DNA from: Mauremys mutica
Lineage: Eukaryota > Chordata > Testudines > Geoemydidae
Direction of reading: 5' to 3'
Length of the DNA: 64,000 nt
Assembly (NCBI RefSeq): GCF_020497125.1
Contig: NC_059084.1
Coordinates: forward strand, 4,615,501 to 4,679,500
The position numbers and the translations under genes are program-made. How positions within the stretch are numbered: the first letter of the stretch is position 1; the number at the start of each line of letters is the position of its first letter. This document shows positions 34,853-46,559 of this stretch, piece after piece. Under the pieces are notes generated by a model that ran no database searches, was not told the origin of the DNA, and was given only the letters and a program-made list of their open reading frames with translations.

Positions 34853-34876
34853 TTTCCTCTCCTCTCCTCTCCTCTC
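34853..34876 (+). repeat. (CTCTC)n pentamer array inside the LTR
   Basis: Five units of a CCTCT pentamer about 30 bp after the LTR TATA box, at the expected transcription start. Confidence 0.9.
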
Positions 34877-34918
34877 CATCTTACACCTCTTTGCTCATAA
34901 CATCAGTGAATACCTGAC

Positions 34919-35655
34919 TATGGACTTGACTACACTTGCGAGTTAGAGCACATTAAAGCAGCCCTGGGCGCCCTGGCTCACTTCCTGTCCACACTGGCAA
35001 GGCCTGTACAGTGCTCTGACTCCACAGCTAGAGCAATCCTGGTACTCCACCTCAGTGAGTGGGCTAACGTTTTCTGTGCCTTGGCTACAATGCCTGGGTG
35101 TCAGTGTGAATGAGGTGTTGCATTACTGCGCTCTGATCGGCCTCCAGAAATGTCCCATAATCCCCTTAAGTCAAGTGGCCACTCTTGTCATTGTTTTGAA
35201 CTCAGCTGTAGGAATGTGAATATGCCCTTTGAAAGCTCCGTTTCTGACAGCCGGCTGCTTATCTGCACCGAGACAAAGCAACCATTGCTGTGGAATGCTG
35301 TGTGTGTGTGTGTGGGGGGGGGGGGTGTCTGCTGCTGTCCGAACTTACAAGACAGCACATTGACATGCTCTCAGCCCCCCAAAACCCATTCTCTCTCCCC
35401 CCGCATACACACAACACACTCCCTGTCACAGTCCACCCCACCCACCCCATTTGAAAAGCACATTGCAGTCACTTGCATGCTGGGATAGTTGCCCATAATG
35501 CACCGCTCCCAATGCCGCTGCAAGTGCCGCAAATGTGGCCACGCCAGTGCGCAAGCAGCTGTCAGCGTGGACAGACTGCAGCGCTTTCCCTACTGCGCTC
35601 CCCGAAGGCGGGTTTAACTCAAAGCGCTCTACATCTGCAAGTGTAGCCACGCCCT
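34919..35655. mobile_element. 737-bp MITE nested in the LTR
   Basis: Ends ggacttgactacacttgc and, reversed, gggcgtggctacacttgc are an 18-bp inverted repeat with three mismatches. Subterminal 'gagttagagc' and 'gagttaaacc'-type motifs are inverted too. It breaks the LTR between its TATA box and poly(A) signal. Two frames over 70 codons are present but no transposase is seen. Its target duplication is not clear. Confidence 0.8.
35299..35327 (+). repeat. (TG)n(G)n microsatellite inside the MITE
   Basis: Eight TG units followed by a run of about 13 G, then TGTC. Confidence 0.9.
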
Positions 35656-36241
35656 AACACTGAAAGGAAATCCAGCCTGTGAACTATGAACTGAGAATTG
35701 CCTACAGCAGCTGATATGGTGAGAATGGTGTTTGCTTCAAATTTTATTTAGCTTGGCAAAGTTTAGGATTTAGCTTGTGGTGTAATCTTTTTATTTCTGA
35801 CTTCCCACTCATTATCACTTAACCTCTATCTTTCTCTAGCTAATAAACTTGTTTTATTGTTTTATCAAAACAAGTGTGCTTGACTGAAGTGTTTAGGAAC
35901 GTCCACAAGGCTGGTGCATATTCACTACCCATTGTTGAAATGACGAACTATGTATGAGCTTGTACGGTCCAATGGGCTAATGAACAGAACAAGATGCACA
36001 TTTCTGGGGCAGCAAGGCTGCTATTGAGGGATATGTGGGTGTCTCCCTATATGTAATTCAGGGATGGCTGTGCCTAGCATTCATGAACTCAGCTGGGAGT
36101 GACTTGGGATGCTAGTGGCTGTGAGTGAGCAGAGCCTGGAGGGGGTCTGTTCACTAGCAAAGCAGTGTAAAAGGCATACCAGGCTGGAGAGCTAAAGGGA
36201 CACAGTAGTTCGGGGTGTACTCTGGGGAATGTCACAAGTCC

Positions 36242-36830
36242 CTGTACTGTTTACAAAACACGCTGATGGAAATAATAGTCTTCTCCCCACACTACACGGC
36301 ACAGACTCCTCTTGAGCTAGAAAAGCAACTGTTTGTTTACTTAATCACACGTTAAAGAAAAATAAACAGGAAAAAAAGGTCTGTGAATTTAACCTGTTTT
36401 TGAAAACCCCAAATATAATTTGGGAGGTTTGGAAAACTCAAAGCACTCTGAGGTTCACCCATTGCTACTCTAGAGAGACCTTCAGTGGCAAATAAATTGA
36501 TAAAACTGACTGAGAATCACACATGACTACAACATATTTACTTGGTTTCAATTAAAAGTGTATCTACTGAACACAGGAATGAGTATGATCCTGGCGAGGC
36601 TGTTTTGGGGACGTGCAATATAATATTTACTCATGTAGGTTTATTAAAAGTGACTGAACTGTGAGTTCAAGAAAGGTGGGTAAACATGAAGGGCCTAATT
36701 CACAATTGTGGTACTCCAGTTTTACGCCAGCGTAGCTCCATATATACATGCCAGTACCATTTCCACAGATTTTTGTCTGCTTAACAATAGCTGTGCACTC
36801 ACAAAACACCTTCATGAGAGGTACTCGGTT
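36242..36830. other. Unassigned stretch
   Basis: Contains a short MITE-like piece at about 36,692-36,755 (ggcctaattcacaattgtgg, ccagttttacgccagcgtag). Nothing else recognised. Confidence 0.35.
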
Positions 36831-36834
36831 AAAG

Positions 36835-37060
36835 GTGGGTAAGTATTTATTAGTTCTACTTTAAAGATGGGGAAATGGAATCACAGAGAGGGTCTGACTC
36901 GCCCCAGGTCAGACAGTGAATTGGTTTGTGCAGTAGAACTGGGGGACTTGATTTTTGGAGCAGCATATATGCAATTGGCATGCGCATTTCTAAAAATCAA
37001 GGCCTAGACTATCCTAACTCCTATTTCCCCGTCTCCAATCATTAGACCACACGGCTTCAC
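36835..37060 (-). repeat. MIR-like CORE-SINE, degraded
   Basis: taagtatttattagttctac, 'gatggggaaatggaatcac' and 'ccccaggtcagacagtgaat' follow reverse-complement CORE-SINE order. Confidence 0.55.
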
Positions 37061-37955
37061 CAATTCCAGACCTTACCGGGGAGGGCATACGAACAGTATG
37101 AATCAGCAAGTTCATTTGCATAGAAGAAAGACAGCAATTAAGCACTAGCTTTCCTCCCTCCAGCCTAAACCCTTGATGCAATCTTAAAAGGAGGAAGACG
37201 AGATAAAAAGATTTCTGCCGGAAGTTATTTGTATAAGGAGAAAAATGCAGGAACAGAAGTGGATAATTTCACCGTTACTTCACTCACACATTCATTAATG
37301 GAAACCTCTCATCAGCCGGAAAAATCATAGCACACGATGAGAATAAATCAAAAAGGCTATTAAGTATATCTAGAATCTAAAGGATATTATTAACCTTCAC
37401 CATCAGCATTCAATTCAATACTATGCCAAGGTCCATCAGTGCTAATGATTCAGCCGCATTAGATGTCTCATTTTTATTCCATCGTACTTAAACGGGGTAG
37501 GCCCTGAATTGTGGTCGAGGAGGGGTCTCCTAAGAAGCAACAAATTGTCCTCTGTCCCATCTTATGATCAGGCCCCATATCCCCCTTGGGGTGCCCTCCT
37601 GCCTAATCTGTGATCCCCGCCCTCACCTCTGTGGGAGGTTACACAGCCTCTGGTGGACCTATAGGGACCAGGAAGCCAGAAGGTGGTGTTGGAGAACTAT
37701 TTTCCAGGTGGGCAACTGGTGATTTCAGCTGCTGGTGCCAGAGGTGTAGAGAGGACATAGAATTGGGAATGATTCCAAGGCTGGATGATCAGGTTGGTGG
37801 ATAGGTAGGTAGCTATGGATATTTTATGAGCATAAAAAGGAGTTAAACTCATTGGAGAATTTAGTCCTTGCTAAAAGATTCTCTTAGCTTTACAAATATT
37901 CTCAACAGTGAGAATGCTGCATGGAAAAAGTCAGAAAACTGTATTTAAAAACAGG
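37061..37955. other. Unassigned stretch
   Basis: A/T-rich and quiet. No gene or repeat recognised. Confidence 0.35.
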
Positions 37956-37958
37956 TTT

Positions 37959-38033
37959 CCGAGTTGTAGCCGTGTTAGTCTGTATCAGCAAAAAGAACGA
38001 GGAGTCCTTGTGGCACCTGAGAGACAGTAATCT
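37959..38033 (+). repeat. Fragment of an interspersed repeat (TAGTCTGTATC family)
   Basis: ttgtagccgtgttagtctgt, 'gcaaaaagaacgaggagtcc' and ttgtggcacctgagagac match a family common in turtle genomes by memory. A shorter piece lies at 56,920-56,960. Confidence 0.6.
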
Positions 38034-39010
38034 GTACTCAGCATGCTTAGAGGAGGAGGAACGTTCACCTTTAACTCCAGCTTATATCTGTAGTGGTAGC
38101 AGTCTACAGGGCTATGAAAAATTAATCACGATTATGTCAAGGCAGCAAAAACAAATAATAATAAAAAAATCCAATTGACTATAAATGAGTACTGGTCTCA
38201 GTATAGGGATTTTATCAGCTTTCAGGTTTCACAGCAGGCTACAGAAGGTGACCCCTGTCAGCCATGGCTTTGGCGAAGGGGCAAAAGGTATTTTTGTCAA
38301 ATACAAACGTGCAGAGAGGCTATTTTTATTGGGGCTATAATCTTGCAATATTCACGCTTCTTCATTCTCCTCCCAGCATCCTATCTCAGTCCAGTTAAAT
38401 TATACTGCTGGCTTCGTGCTCCTGGCTTTCATCACACACACACACATACACAACACAAAGACAGTCCCTACCCAAAACAGCTTACAATTTAAGTGCCCTC
38501 AACTCCTATTGTCTTCATGGTGAATGGAGAGAGCTCATCACCCTGCAGGGGCTCCTCAGCCAAGAAGGGAAGCAGTACCAGAAAATCCGACCCTCTTGGA
38601 TGGCTGAAGAATCTGGCCTTGAACCTCCTGCCTGGCCACTTAGACCACCTTCTACTCCCCCAGGGACACGGCGTCTGGGTATTATAGAGTCTTGCCGCAA
38701 ACCACCGCACATCATGGATGAGACCCTGAGAACCGGCACCAGGATGCGAGCGAACTCCATAACCCCAGTAAAGAGTCCAACAAGGCTGGAAGCCTCACTG
38801 GAGGGGTGAGCTAAGGGCCAGCTGGTCCATTGGGCTTGCTTGCTTTAGCGAGCTCTTACGCAAGTGAGTCCCACTGAAGGCAATGGGGCTATTCCCGTGA
38901 GTACATGCTCCACAATTTGCCCTTGAAATGGCAGTATGTAACCCTGTGAAGCACAAGAGGCCAAAATCTGACAGCCTTACTCTCAATGACTATCCTTTAC
39001 TCTGCAAGCT
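38034..39010. other. Mostly unassigned stretch
   Basis: Holds the MITE core ccactgaaggcaatgggg (38,871-38,888) in a degraded element. Frames of 60-80 codons lie at 38,489-38,809 on both strands without splice support. Confidence 0.35.
38433..38455 (+). repeat. (CA)n microsatellite
   Basis: Short CA array interrupted by one T (cacacacacacacatacaca). Confidence 0.9.
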
Positions 39011-39724
39011 GCCCTACTGAGATCAGTGGGACCATGTGCCTATTAAGGTAAGGCCCTACGAAGTTACCCGAGAAGGGTTTCTAAGTGCCTAGCTGCTAAC
39101 CGGCATGAGAAGTATAGTAGTTACATAGGTACACGTGACCTGAAGTTCTCACTCTGTTGCAGGACTGTGATTTGAGTGCTTGCTTGCTATCTTTAATTGC
39201 ATATGGCATTTGATTTATTATTTACACTGCTTGATTATAAAAGGTAGAGGATGGCTTGAATTGATTTGCTGTGCTCTGATAATAACTGCATGGTGTTACG
39301 TGATCTGATAAGTGATAGGTATGTACTTGTGAACCGCAAACCATCAGCCTGCTATATAGTTATATTACACCCCGAAAAAACTCACACTGAAAGAACATTT
39401 GTGAGGTTGCAAAGTCCAGCCCTCAAAATTTAAGAAATGCCAGAATTAAGGCTGCCTGTGTAACCTTAATTCAGCCCTCTTGTGCATATACATTATGATG
39501 CAGTCTTTTATTATGTGGTCGCATACTGGTTTTAACCACCGGACCCCTGCTTCATTCAGTGCACAGGCTGGACTCAGTCTGGGGGTGAATCAGGGCTGTA
39601 GAGTAAAGGAGAGTATTGTCTGGAGAACTCATTCAGTTGTTGCTACCCATATATAATTCTGTATGTAACAATCAGCATTCCCTTATACATTCTATATATT
39701 CCCAATCAGTGATTGTTTTGAGTC

Positions 39725-39905
39725 TATTAATAATATTCCAAAGCAACTGTCAGCTCCATGCGCTTTACAAATAATTAATTTATGTGAAGGAACTAAGTAT
39801 TATTACCCCCAGCTGGGAAAACTTGAGAAATCACCTAACTGCTCTGTGCCTCAGTTTCCCCTATCTCTAAAATCATGGCTATAACAGGTCTCCTCTTTCA
39901 CAGGT
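39725..39905 (-). repeat. CORE-SINE-like patch
   Basis: atattccaaagcaactgtca, 'gcgctttacaaataattaat' and 'aagtattattacccccagct' follow reverse-complement order. The end of the patch, ctgtgcctcagtttccccta, is in the opposite sense, suggesting two adjoining pieces. Confidence 0.45.
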
Positions 39906-40237
39906 AAGCCAGGAATTTCAGAAGTGATTACTGATTTTGGGTGTCCAACTAGAGACACCGTAAAGGGTCTTTCAGAAGGCAGGAACTCGGTGCTTTCTGA
40001 AAATCTTTAAGGTATCTCAAGTCTCAAAATCACTGGTTTCTTTTGTGTAAATCTTGGCTTTATTTGGTAAAGTCCTTTGAGATCGCTGGAGGAATGGTGC
40101 TGTAGCCATGCTAAGTATTATCATTCAGGTTTGGCCCGGCTCTGACGGAGGCATTTCTGGGCCAGCTATGAGTGAGTGGCTTTGGGACCTGGCACATGGG
40201 GTCCCAGCACCACACAACCCTCTCCATCATATTGCAG

Positions 40238-40276
40238 TGCTCAGAGCAGCAAGCCAGACACTGCCCCGCAGGCCAG
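40238..40276 (+). CDS. Possible 39-bp plus-strand exon
   Basis: A pyrimidine-rich acceptor (ccctctccatcatattgcag) and a strong donor (CCAG|GTGAGC) bracket 39 bp, a multiple of three. Frames read CSEQQARHCPAGQ or AQSSKPDTAPQA plus split codon. I do not recognise it. No neighbouring plus-strand exon supports it. Confidence 0.2.
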
Positions 40277-40434
40277 GTGAGCATGGGGCAGGTTCACTTT
40301 CCAGCCTTTGCATCGGGCAATTCCTTTTGCCAGTTGCATAATATGCTTGAAAACGTGCCACACATAGATCTGAAGGCCACTGCGGGTGGCGGACATCCTC
40401 CATTGCTCTCTTATTAGCTCTGCCACTGGGCGGA

Positions 40435-40523
40435 GGGGGAGATTTTCAAAGGCTCCAAATTCTCCCTGAACATTAATAGGAATTAGGCAGCTAGTTACCA
40501 TTTGTGCCTTTGAAAGTCTCCCC
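40435..40523. repeat. Palindromic MITE, 89 bp
   Basis: Left gggggagattttcaaaggct and right, reversed, gggagactttcaaaggcac are the ends. Inverted 'aattaggcagctagttacc' and 'ctccaaattctccctg' arms are partly eroded. A hairpin is predicted for either strand. Confidence 0.7.
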
Positions 40524-41300
40524 TACGGTCGGCAAGTTTTGAGCATCTGTTTCCCATCCTGAAGCAAGCAGATGTGGTAGTTGTATCCTGAGGGAGCCCC
40601 TCAGGATTGCTGCATGGGACTACTTAATATTTCAGGAAGTATATTTACCTAATGCAGAGTTGATTTTGTTAAGTAGGACATCCTGTCTTCAGAGAATTCG
40701 GCAGCACTGATCAAGTGAGAATAGTTTCCAGAAGTGTTAATTTAGTAGTTGATGAGGCAGACACAGGATTAAAAACAAGTCTTTTTTTACAGCCCTTTCT
40801 CTCACTTTCATAGCTGAAATCTAAGTCATCATCACATTGAGGCTTATAAAGCAGCAACACCTAAACAGAGCTAGTTATTTGCAAAGTGCAGGTGCCAATT
40901 TGCCCAGATTTGGCTTTGCATTACCTTCTCGGCTCTGGGCTTGACATCTCTGTTAGCAAGAGACACCTCACAGTAATTTTTTTCCCTCACAAGTTGCAGC
41001 CCGGCCCCTATCTTACACCTCCAAGGAGCCGCCTGCAGCCTACATCTGTGCTCTGGACTAGGGGTGTGATTCCCTGCTTGTGTACACAGACTCTGGTAGC
41101 AAAGCCATGGTAGCATGGGAAGTGGCGGCATGGCTGAGCTGGGCCGAATGGGTGGGTTTGTCTCTTGACTGCTATTTATAAATACACTAGTTCTCAATGA
41201 GAGAATTAGCACACTAGGTGGGAGTCGCCCTCCCAGCTCATAGCATAGGTGCGGCTTTAATGTTGTGCACAAGTCATAGTGTGTGTGTGCGAGAGAAACA
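40524..41300. other. Unassigned stretch
   Basis: A 133-codon minus-strand frame (40,871-41,272) overlaps a 75-codon plus-strand one; neither has a recognisable motif or splice sites. Nothing else seen. Confidence 0.35.
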
Positions 41301-41302
41301 GA

Positions 41303-41533
41303 GGGCTAGTCTACACTTGAAACACCACTGTGCTGCTGGAGCGCTTTAATGAAGCCGCTCGACACCGCCAGGAGAGAGGGGGTAGCTATGTTGGCAGGCA
41401 AAGCTCTCCCAATGACAGCACGGTCTACACAGGGGGTTAGGTTGGTGTAACTATGTCACTCGAAGTGTGGATTTTTCACACCCCTGAGCAACAGAGTTAT
41501 ACTTGTATAGGGTTGTAGTGTCAAGCAGCCCAG
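41303..41533. repeat. MITE-like element (TAGTCTACACT end)
   Basis: Left end gggctagtctacacttgaaa. Internal 'cacggtctacacagggg' and distal 'gggttgtagtgtcaagcag' provide inverted motifs. The right boundary is uncertain. Confidence 0.5.
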
Positions 41534-41554
41534 CCTGGGTTTAAAACCTTTCAC

Positions 41555-41705
41555 CATAGGCCTAATTACTCCATAAAAATCACTTTGTGCAGACACACTA
41601 GTTAATTGCACTTGCAAATGACCAAGGCTGGTTATTTGCATGAACAACCTTGGTAACTACACATGCAAATTAAGCATGTAATTGCCACACTCTTTGAGAA
41701 CCTTC
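41555..41705. repeat. Palindromic repeat, relative of 7,761-7,973
   Basis: 'aattgcacttgcaaatgacc' and 'aactacacatgcaaattaag' are opposed copies of the same words; the right end is ctttgagaaccttc. It has the same style as 7,761-7,973 and 25,740-25,885. Confidence 0.4.
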
Positions 41706-41867
41706 TCCTTGGAGCCCATGGCTACTTGCCACTGACTTCTGTATTCCCATTGACATCAATGGGGAGGTGCTCAGCATTGGCAAGGTGTGGCCATTGGAAG
41801 TTTGCTCATGTAAAGAAAACAGCAAGATTTGGTCCTTAGTAATTACCCCCAAGCTCCAGGAGTCTGT

Positions 41868-42092
41868 ATGTCTACACCCCAAAAGCTGGGCAGGGGCTCG
41901 CCGACCCAAGCTAGCTTGATTCAGTTAGCAGGAGTAACAATAGCAGTGAAGATGGCTCGCCAGCACGCTCTGCACTGAGTACATACCCAGGGGCCACACT
42001 GGACTTGTTCTACCTGCATTGTCCTCACTGCTACTGTTCTCCTCTCTAGACTAGCTCGTGCACAGCTTTTGGTGGGCAGACATACGCTTGGA
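41868..42092. repeat. Palindromic MITE, about 225 bp
   Basis: Left tatgtctacaccccaaaagc and right, reversed, tatgtctgcccaccaaaagc are the ends. Inner arms 'acaatagcagtgaag' and 'cactgctactgttctcc' are also inverted. The inner motif resembles that at 11,431-11,663. Confidence 0.7.
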
Positions 42093-42159
42093 ACTATACC
42101 CAGGAGATCCTAAAGTAACTACCCTGGGACCAACCCCTGGATTTGGGGGAGAGAGATAG

Positions 42160-42336
42160 GAGATATACCCATCTCCTAGAACTGGAAGGAACCTTGAAAG
42201 GTCATCAAGTCCAGCCCCCTGCCTTCACTAGCAGGACCAATTTTTGCCCCAGATCCCTAAGTAACCCCCTCAAGGATTGAATTCACAACTCTGGGTTTAG
42301 CAGGCCAATACTCAAACCACTGAGCTATCCCTTCCG
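42160..42336 (-). mobile_element. tRNA-derived SINE with CR1-like tail
   Basis: Minus-strand head contains TAGCTCAGTGGTTTGAGTAT and a B box ending GTTGTGAATTCAATCC. Body: 'acttagggatctggggcaaa'. Tail: 'cctgctagtgaaggcagggg' then ccttgaaaggtc/ctcctagaactgg in reverse. It matches the copy at 63,649 over its whole length. Confidence 0.9.
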
Positions 42337-43645
42337 CATAATCACTCATTATCCATTTGCTTTGCAGTGCATGGTACTCTAGCTACATTACTTTCTATGC
42401 ACATGTAGAATTCTGAGTTTCTCTCTGTCAGATAAAGTCCTAGCTGGCTTTGGAAACCTGGAGGGAAGGACCAGGGGTTCCCAGAACCTGGCTAAAACCC
42501 CTCCACTGTTTACAACAGATCTTGCAAAAGATGTTAAGAAAATAGCAGCGCTGAGGGTAACAGAGGTCCTATGGGACAGGCTGGCTTTGCCTGGAAAGGT
42601 GTCCTCACTAACTGTCTCCACGGAGACGCTGGGCTACTCATCAGGCCGCTCACCCCGCTAACAAGCCTGCGGCACTGGAGGATTTGTAAAAAACAAGAAA
42701 TCAATCGCAGATGGAAACAGACCATGCATTGTGCAGAGGAGTGACGGAATAGCCGAGTGGTCCTGGCTCTCAAAGCGCTGGAACAGAACAGCGTGGGCAG
42801 CGCCAGATGAATGCGACCCCGCTAAGCCCACCCCGGCTTCCTCGTCTTGTATTTCTGTTGTCCTGGGAGAAGAGGGCGACTCGTTAGCCTCTTCTCTGTT
42901 GTTAATGCTGAAAATAGCCCAGCTCAATGGAAAAGGAAAGGCCTGTGCCAGTCTGGTCCTGTCCTCTGTGGCATTTGATTTTTCGGAGGCTCAGAGGAGG
43001 GCTTGTGTGATAAAGGGGGCATTGGAAATGACATCATGTTAATTTCAGTCTGGTGGGAGCAGCCAGAGTGTGACTGGCGGTCACATGCCTGAAGTTCGAC
43101 AGCCTGGCTCCCAGCTGCCTTCAGCGTTAACAGATGCCCGCGGAGACTGGGGATCCCAGCACACAAGCGGTGCCCCATCTCAGGCCAAGCAGACGGCTGC
43201 TTTGGCTGCTGGGACCTGCTCTCCCGTGGCCCACGCTGCTTTGTTAAAGAGGAGGACAGATGCTTTTTTCAAGAGGGGAGTACTGCAAGTGGGGCCTTCA
43301 ATCCCTGTGGACGGTGCCCTCTGTAGCAAAGAGTTTACAGTCTGTCCCATTTTCGACTGTCCCGTGTGCTCCTGGCAAGTAACCAGCGTGGCTCCTTGGT
43401 AAGGCCAAGCTTGGACACCCTGACTGTCCGTGGGTTCCCGTGCCATTGGCATGTTCAGCTGTTAGCTGCGTTTGTGCTGCACACACCCGTTGTATGTGTG
43501 TAGGGAGTTACTGTGACCGCCCCGGAAGCGTGGTTCTGATGTGCACCTGGCATGGTAGGGCACAGAGAACAATGTTCCAGAGGCAGCAGTGAGGTGGGGG
43601 AGATGGAGCGGGCCCTGAAGCCGGAGGAGAGGCAGATGGCTCTGT
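42337..43645. other. Unassigned stretch
   Basis: Overlapping 60-110-codon frames lie on both strands between 42,388 and 43,664. None has convincing splice sites or a recognised motif. No repeat recognised. Confidence 0.35.
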
Positions 43646-43647
43646 GC

Positions 43648-44020
43648 CTCAGGCTGTATGCCACCAGGAACTGGGATACAACGGAGCCCCCTGTCTCACC
43701 AATCTGGGCTCCCTTTCACACTGTGATGTGACAAGCTGCAGAGCACTCCAAGTTTGCACTCACACCAACATCCGCAGGCAGGGGCCACACCCAGCTGTGT
43801 TCATGAATGCTCTGCCAGCCACTGCATGAAGCAACAATAGAGAGGCTTCAGCTAAAATACCCTCAGCTCCCCAGCCCAGGACCCTGGAGCTGTACCGTCC
43901 TGCCCTGGTCAAAAACCTGACCAGCGTGTATGAGTTATTACCCAGTCGGCCACTTCTACAAAGGAAAGTGGACGTGCACCAACTCTTGTTGGTGAGCTGA
44001 GATCTTTCCCCCAAGCACTC
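43648..44020 (-). mobile_element. Partial LTR related to 1,628-2,713
   Basis: ccaccaggaactgggataca, tctgggctccctttcacact, 'gtgacaagctgcagagc' and 'taccgtcctgccctggtcaa' line up in order with the start of the LTR at 1,628, in the same orientation. Divergence is high. The TATA-bearing half is not recognisable, so the copy is truncated. Confidence 0.65.
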
Positions 44021-44645
44021 CCCTGACAATTGCTGCAGAGTACAGTGACCAGGACAAGTGCTTTGTGCTTTCCGGCAAGTCCATTTCTCAGTCTCATTCT
44101 CAGAGGATGTTACGGGGAGGCTCAAATACCATAACGATGAGCAGCACAGAATAAGCACCTCAAGGGTACAGAAGCTTAAGTTCTGTTAGGGTCTGTGACC
44201 CCACACCCAAAGTCTCACTGATGCGCTGGGGTGGGGCCAAAGTGGCCAGGTACATAAGGAAAACTGAAAGGGCAGAATAAATATTCTGGACTGGAGAAGA
44301 AATATCAAGTATAGGGTTAGTAACGTGTGCCAGACTGGCAGCCTCAGGGAGTGACGTCCTTAACAGACCCACAGAACAGGTGCAGCCTGGGCAGTGTTGG
44401 GAATCAGCCTCCCCCTCCCTGCCCCATCCATCTGCTTTGATGCAGAGAGGGAGGCGTCACTCCTAAGATGGGGGTGGGAAGCTGATCATCTATGGGGGTG
44501 GGTCATGAATCAAGTGAAACAAGGGGGAAAAAAACCCTTGGTGGCTTGAGTCAGATTCTCACGTCACTTTGGATTTACACAACGGCGACTGAGATCAGAA
44601 TCCGGATCGCTGTCATTCTCGGTGTATTCTTGGGAAGGGTTTATG
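44021..44645. other. Unassigned stretch
   Basis: Could include further eroded LTR sequence. Nothing specific recognised. Confidence 0.3.
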
Positions 44646-44648
44646 CTC

Positions 44649-44762
44649 TGTAAGCTCTTTGAGGCAGAGACCATCTTTTTGTTCCGTATTTGTACCATGC
44701 CCAGCACAGCAGGTTCTGAGCCGTGCCTGGGCCCTCAAACCACCAGCCCAATACAATAAAGG
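44649..44762 (+). repeat. L2-like LINE 3' tail
   Basis: ctctgtaagctctttgaggc, 'agagaccatctttttgttcc', 'tttgtaccatgcccagcaca' and an A-rich end with 'caataaagg' match the order of an L2 3' end. Confidence 0.6.
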
Positions 44763-45159
44763 AGAAATCATTTTGTCTACGTTCCAAAACCCACAACTTA
44801 CGTACCAACACGGTGAAAGCAAAGCCAGAGGAAATACACCATCACGACAAGGGGCCAAACCTCTGAGACCTAAGACAGAATCAGTGCTAAGGCAGATTTG
44901 TAAGGGCAAAGATATTAGAGGGCATGGAATACATCAGCCTGCCACTGGGATGGTAATAAGACGTGGTGTTGTAACCAGGATATTAGAGAGACAAAGTAGG
45001 TGAGGTGAAAGATACTATCTCAGCCCCCTTGTCACTCTGATTGTAAGTCAGGAGCAAAACCGAGCAGTTCCACAATGGTGGTAAAAGGGTGCCTGAAACT
45101 AATATTAAGAGACCAGCTGGCAAGTAACACAGGGTTAAACCCTTCAAGCTGTAATGTAC

Positions 45160-45300
45160 CCTCAGTCACCTTGTGTGGTAGGTACGATCATCCCCATTTT
45201 ACAGATGGGGGTATTGAGCCACGAAGAGGTGATGTGACTTGTTCAGTGTCACCTGGGGATAGACTCCCAATCTCCTGTCTGCCTGCCTTAGCTGCAAGAC
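45160..45300 (-). repeat. CORE-SINE-like fragment
   Basis: 'cattttacagatgggggtat', 'gaggtgatgtgacttgttca' and 'gtcacctggggatag' are in reverse-complement CORE-SINE order. Confidence 0.6.
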
Positions 45301-45990
45301 ACTTCTGTCTCCCTGTTTTTCCTCCACCTGTGACTCTAACACCAGCGGCTAGCTGTATGCACCCATGTGAATGTTATGAGTGCAGTAGATGTGTATTTTT
45401 TGCAGGCTCTGCCCTTTTACTTGCCTTTGAAAAGGACACCCAACATTGCCACACCAGGTATTAGACATCATGGAAATCAAGTAGTTCTGTGAAGAGTTTA
45501 AACTCTTCTTAGTCTGCTGTGGAATGTCTGGGCTTACAGAGCTACCAGGAAATGATGTGCCACCTTTCCTTCAGGGGTGCAGAGATGAGCCCTGGCTGAT
45601 TCCAGCCTCGTTCCCCTAGCACATGAATCCACCTTTTGTATTTTAGAACAACAGGGTCTTTTCAGAGCCACATCTCTAAATTAAAAAACCAAAAGGAACA
45701 CTGCACAAGCGTGTGTGCGCGCACATGCACACACATGAGATCTGCTTGCAGACAGATGCAGTGACTGGGAAGGGTCCACAGTTCACTTGCTGCACCCAGC
45801 GATGATGAAGATATTGTCACATTTGTCTAGAGAAACAGATCAATCTTCTCATCTCCCAGCTGAATCTATGGCCCAGCACTTTGTGTCTGTAGCCAGCCAG
45901 GAGGAGGAGGGAAGAAGCTGAGAGCAGGAGAGAGAGGGGTCTGGCTAAGTGATTTTATCAGTGAAATTTAATCAGGCTTTTAAGATTTCA
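45301..45990. other. Unassigned stretch
   Basis: Includes a short TG/CA patch at 45,708-45,737 (gcgtgtgtgcgcgcacatgc). No gene recognised. Confidence 0.35.
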
Positions 45991-45995
45991 CCCAG

Positions 45996-46071
45996 AGACT
46001 TATGTGCAGTGGCACCTCTTCCTTCTGTTGATTTAATGTGCCTCCAACCTTCACAGCCAGCTGAAAGACAG
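45996..46071 (+). CDS. Possible 76-bp plus-strand exon
   Basis: Acceptor ttaagatttcacccag and strong donor ACAG|GTAAGG bracket 76 bp open in one frame only (DLCAVAPLPSVDLMCLQPSQ and on to PAERQ). I do not recognise the sequence, and no partner exon is identified. Chance is a real possibility. Confidence 0.15.
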
Positions 46072-46559
46072 GTAAGGTCACCTTTGCAATTCCCATCACA
46101 GCCTCTACCTGTCTGCCTTATGCAAAGGGAACCTCTGATGCCTCACTGTTTGATGTGCTTTCTGGAGTGACATTGGCTGACAGTACTAACCTGACACCCA
46201 GGCTGCCTGTGAAAACAGATTTAGGCTGACCTCAACCTGCTGCTCAGCCCCTCTTTGGAAAGGAACTGGAACAAGGGTGGGACACTGTCTTATTCCTCCC
46301 ATCCCTTTCTCAGTTTCCCTTCCTCCTCTTTGATGATTAACCAGGGGCGCTGCAAAGCCAGCTCCTTCAAGGTCTCTCCTGTCTCGACACAAGCAACTCT
46401 TGGCCTGGCCTTTCCTCTCTAGCGAGTGCCAGGTCCTGGTCTGAAAGGCCCCTTATGCCATTACTCCTGCAGCTGTACCGCAGCAAGCTCTCCTCCTCCA
46501 ATGCCAGGGAGCGGGGAAAGAACCTGGCTGTGGGGAAGGAAGAGAGAGGGGGACATGAA

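Larger units (their letters stand above)
34395..36236 (+). mobile_element. Solo LTR, plus orientation, split by a MITE
   Basis: Ends are TGTGTCACC...AATGTCACA with an exact 5-bp target duplication, agtcc (34,390-34,394 and 36,237-36,241). A TATA box (TATAAAAATA, 34,818-34,827) and a poly(A) signal (AATAAA, 35,842-35,847) give U3-R-U5 order on the plus strand. Removing the 737-bp insert leaves an LTR of about 1.1 kb. A CCTCT pentamer array follows the TATA box where R should begin. It has no internal retroviral or Gypsy genes and differs in sequence from the LTR at 1,628. Confidence 0.85.
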
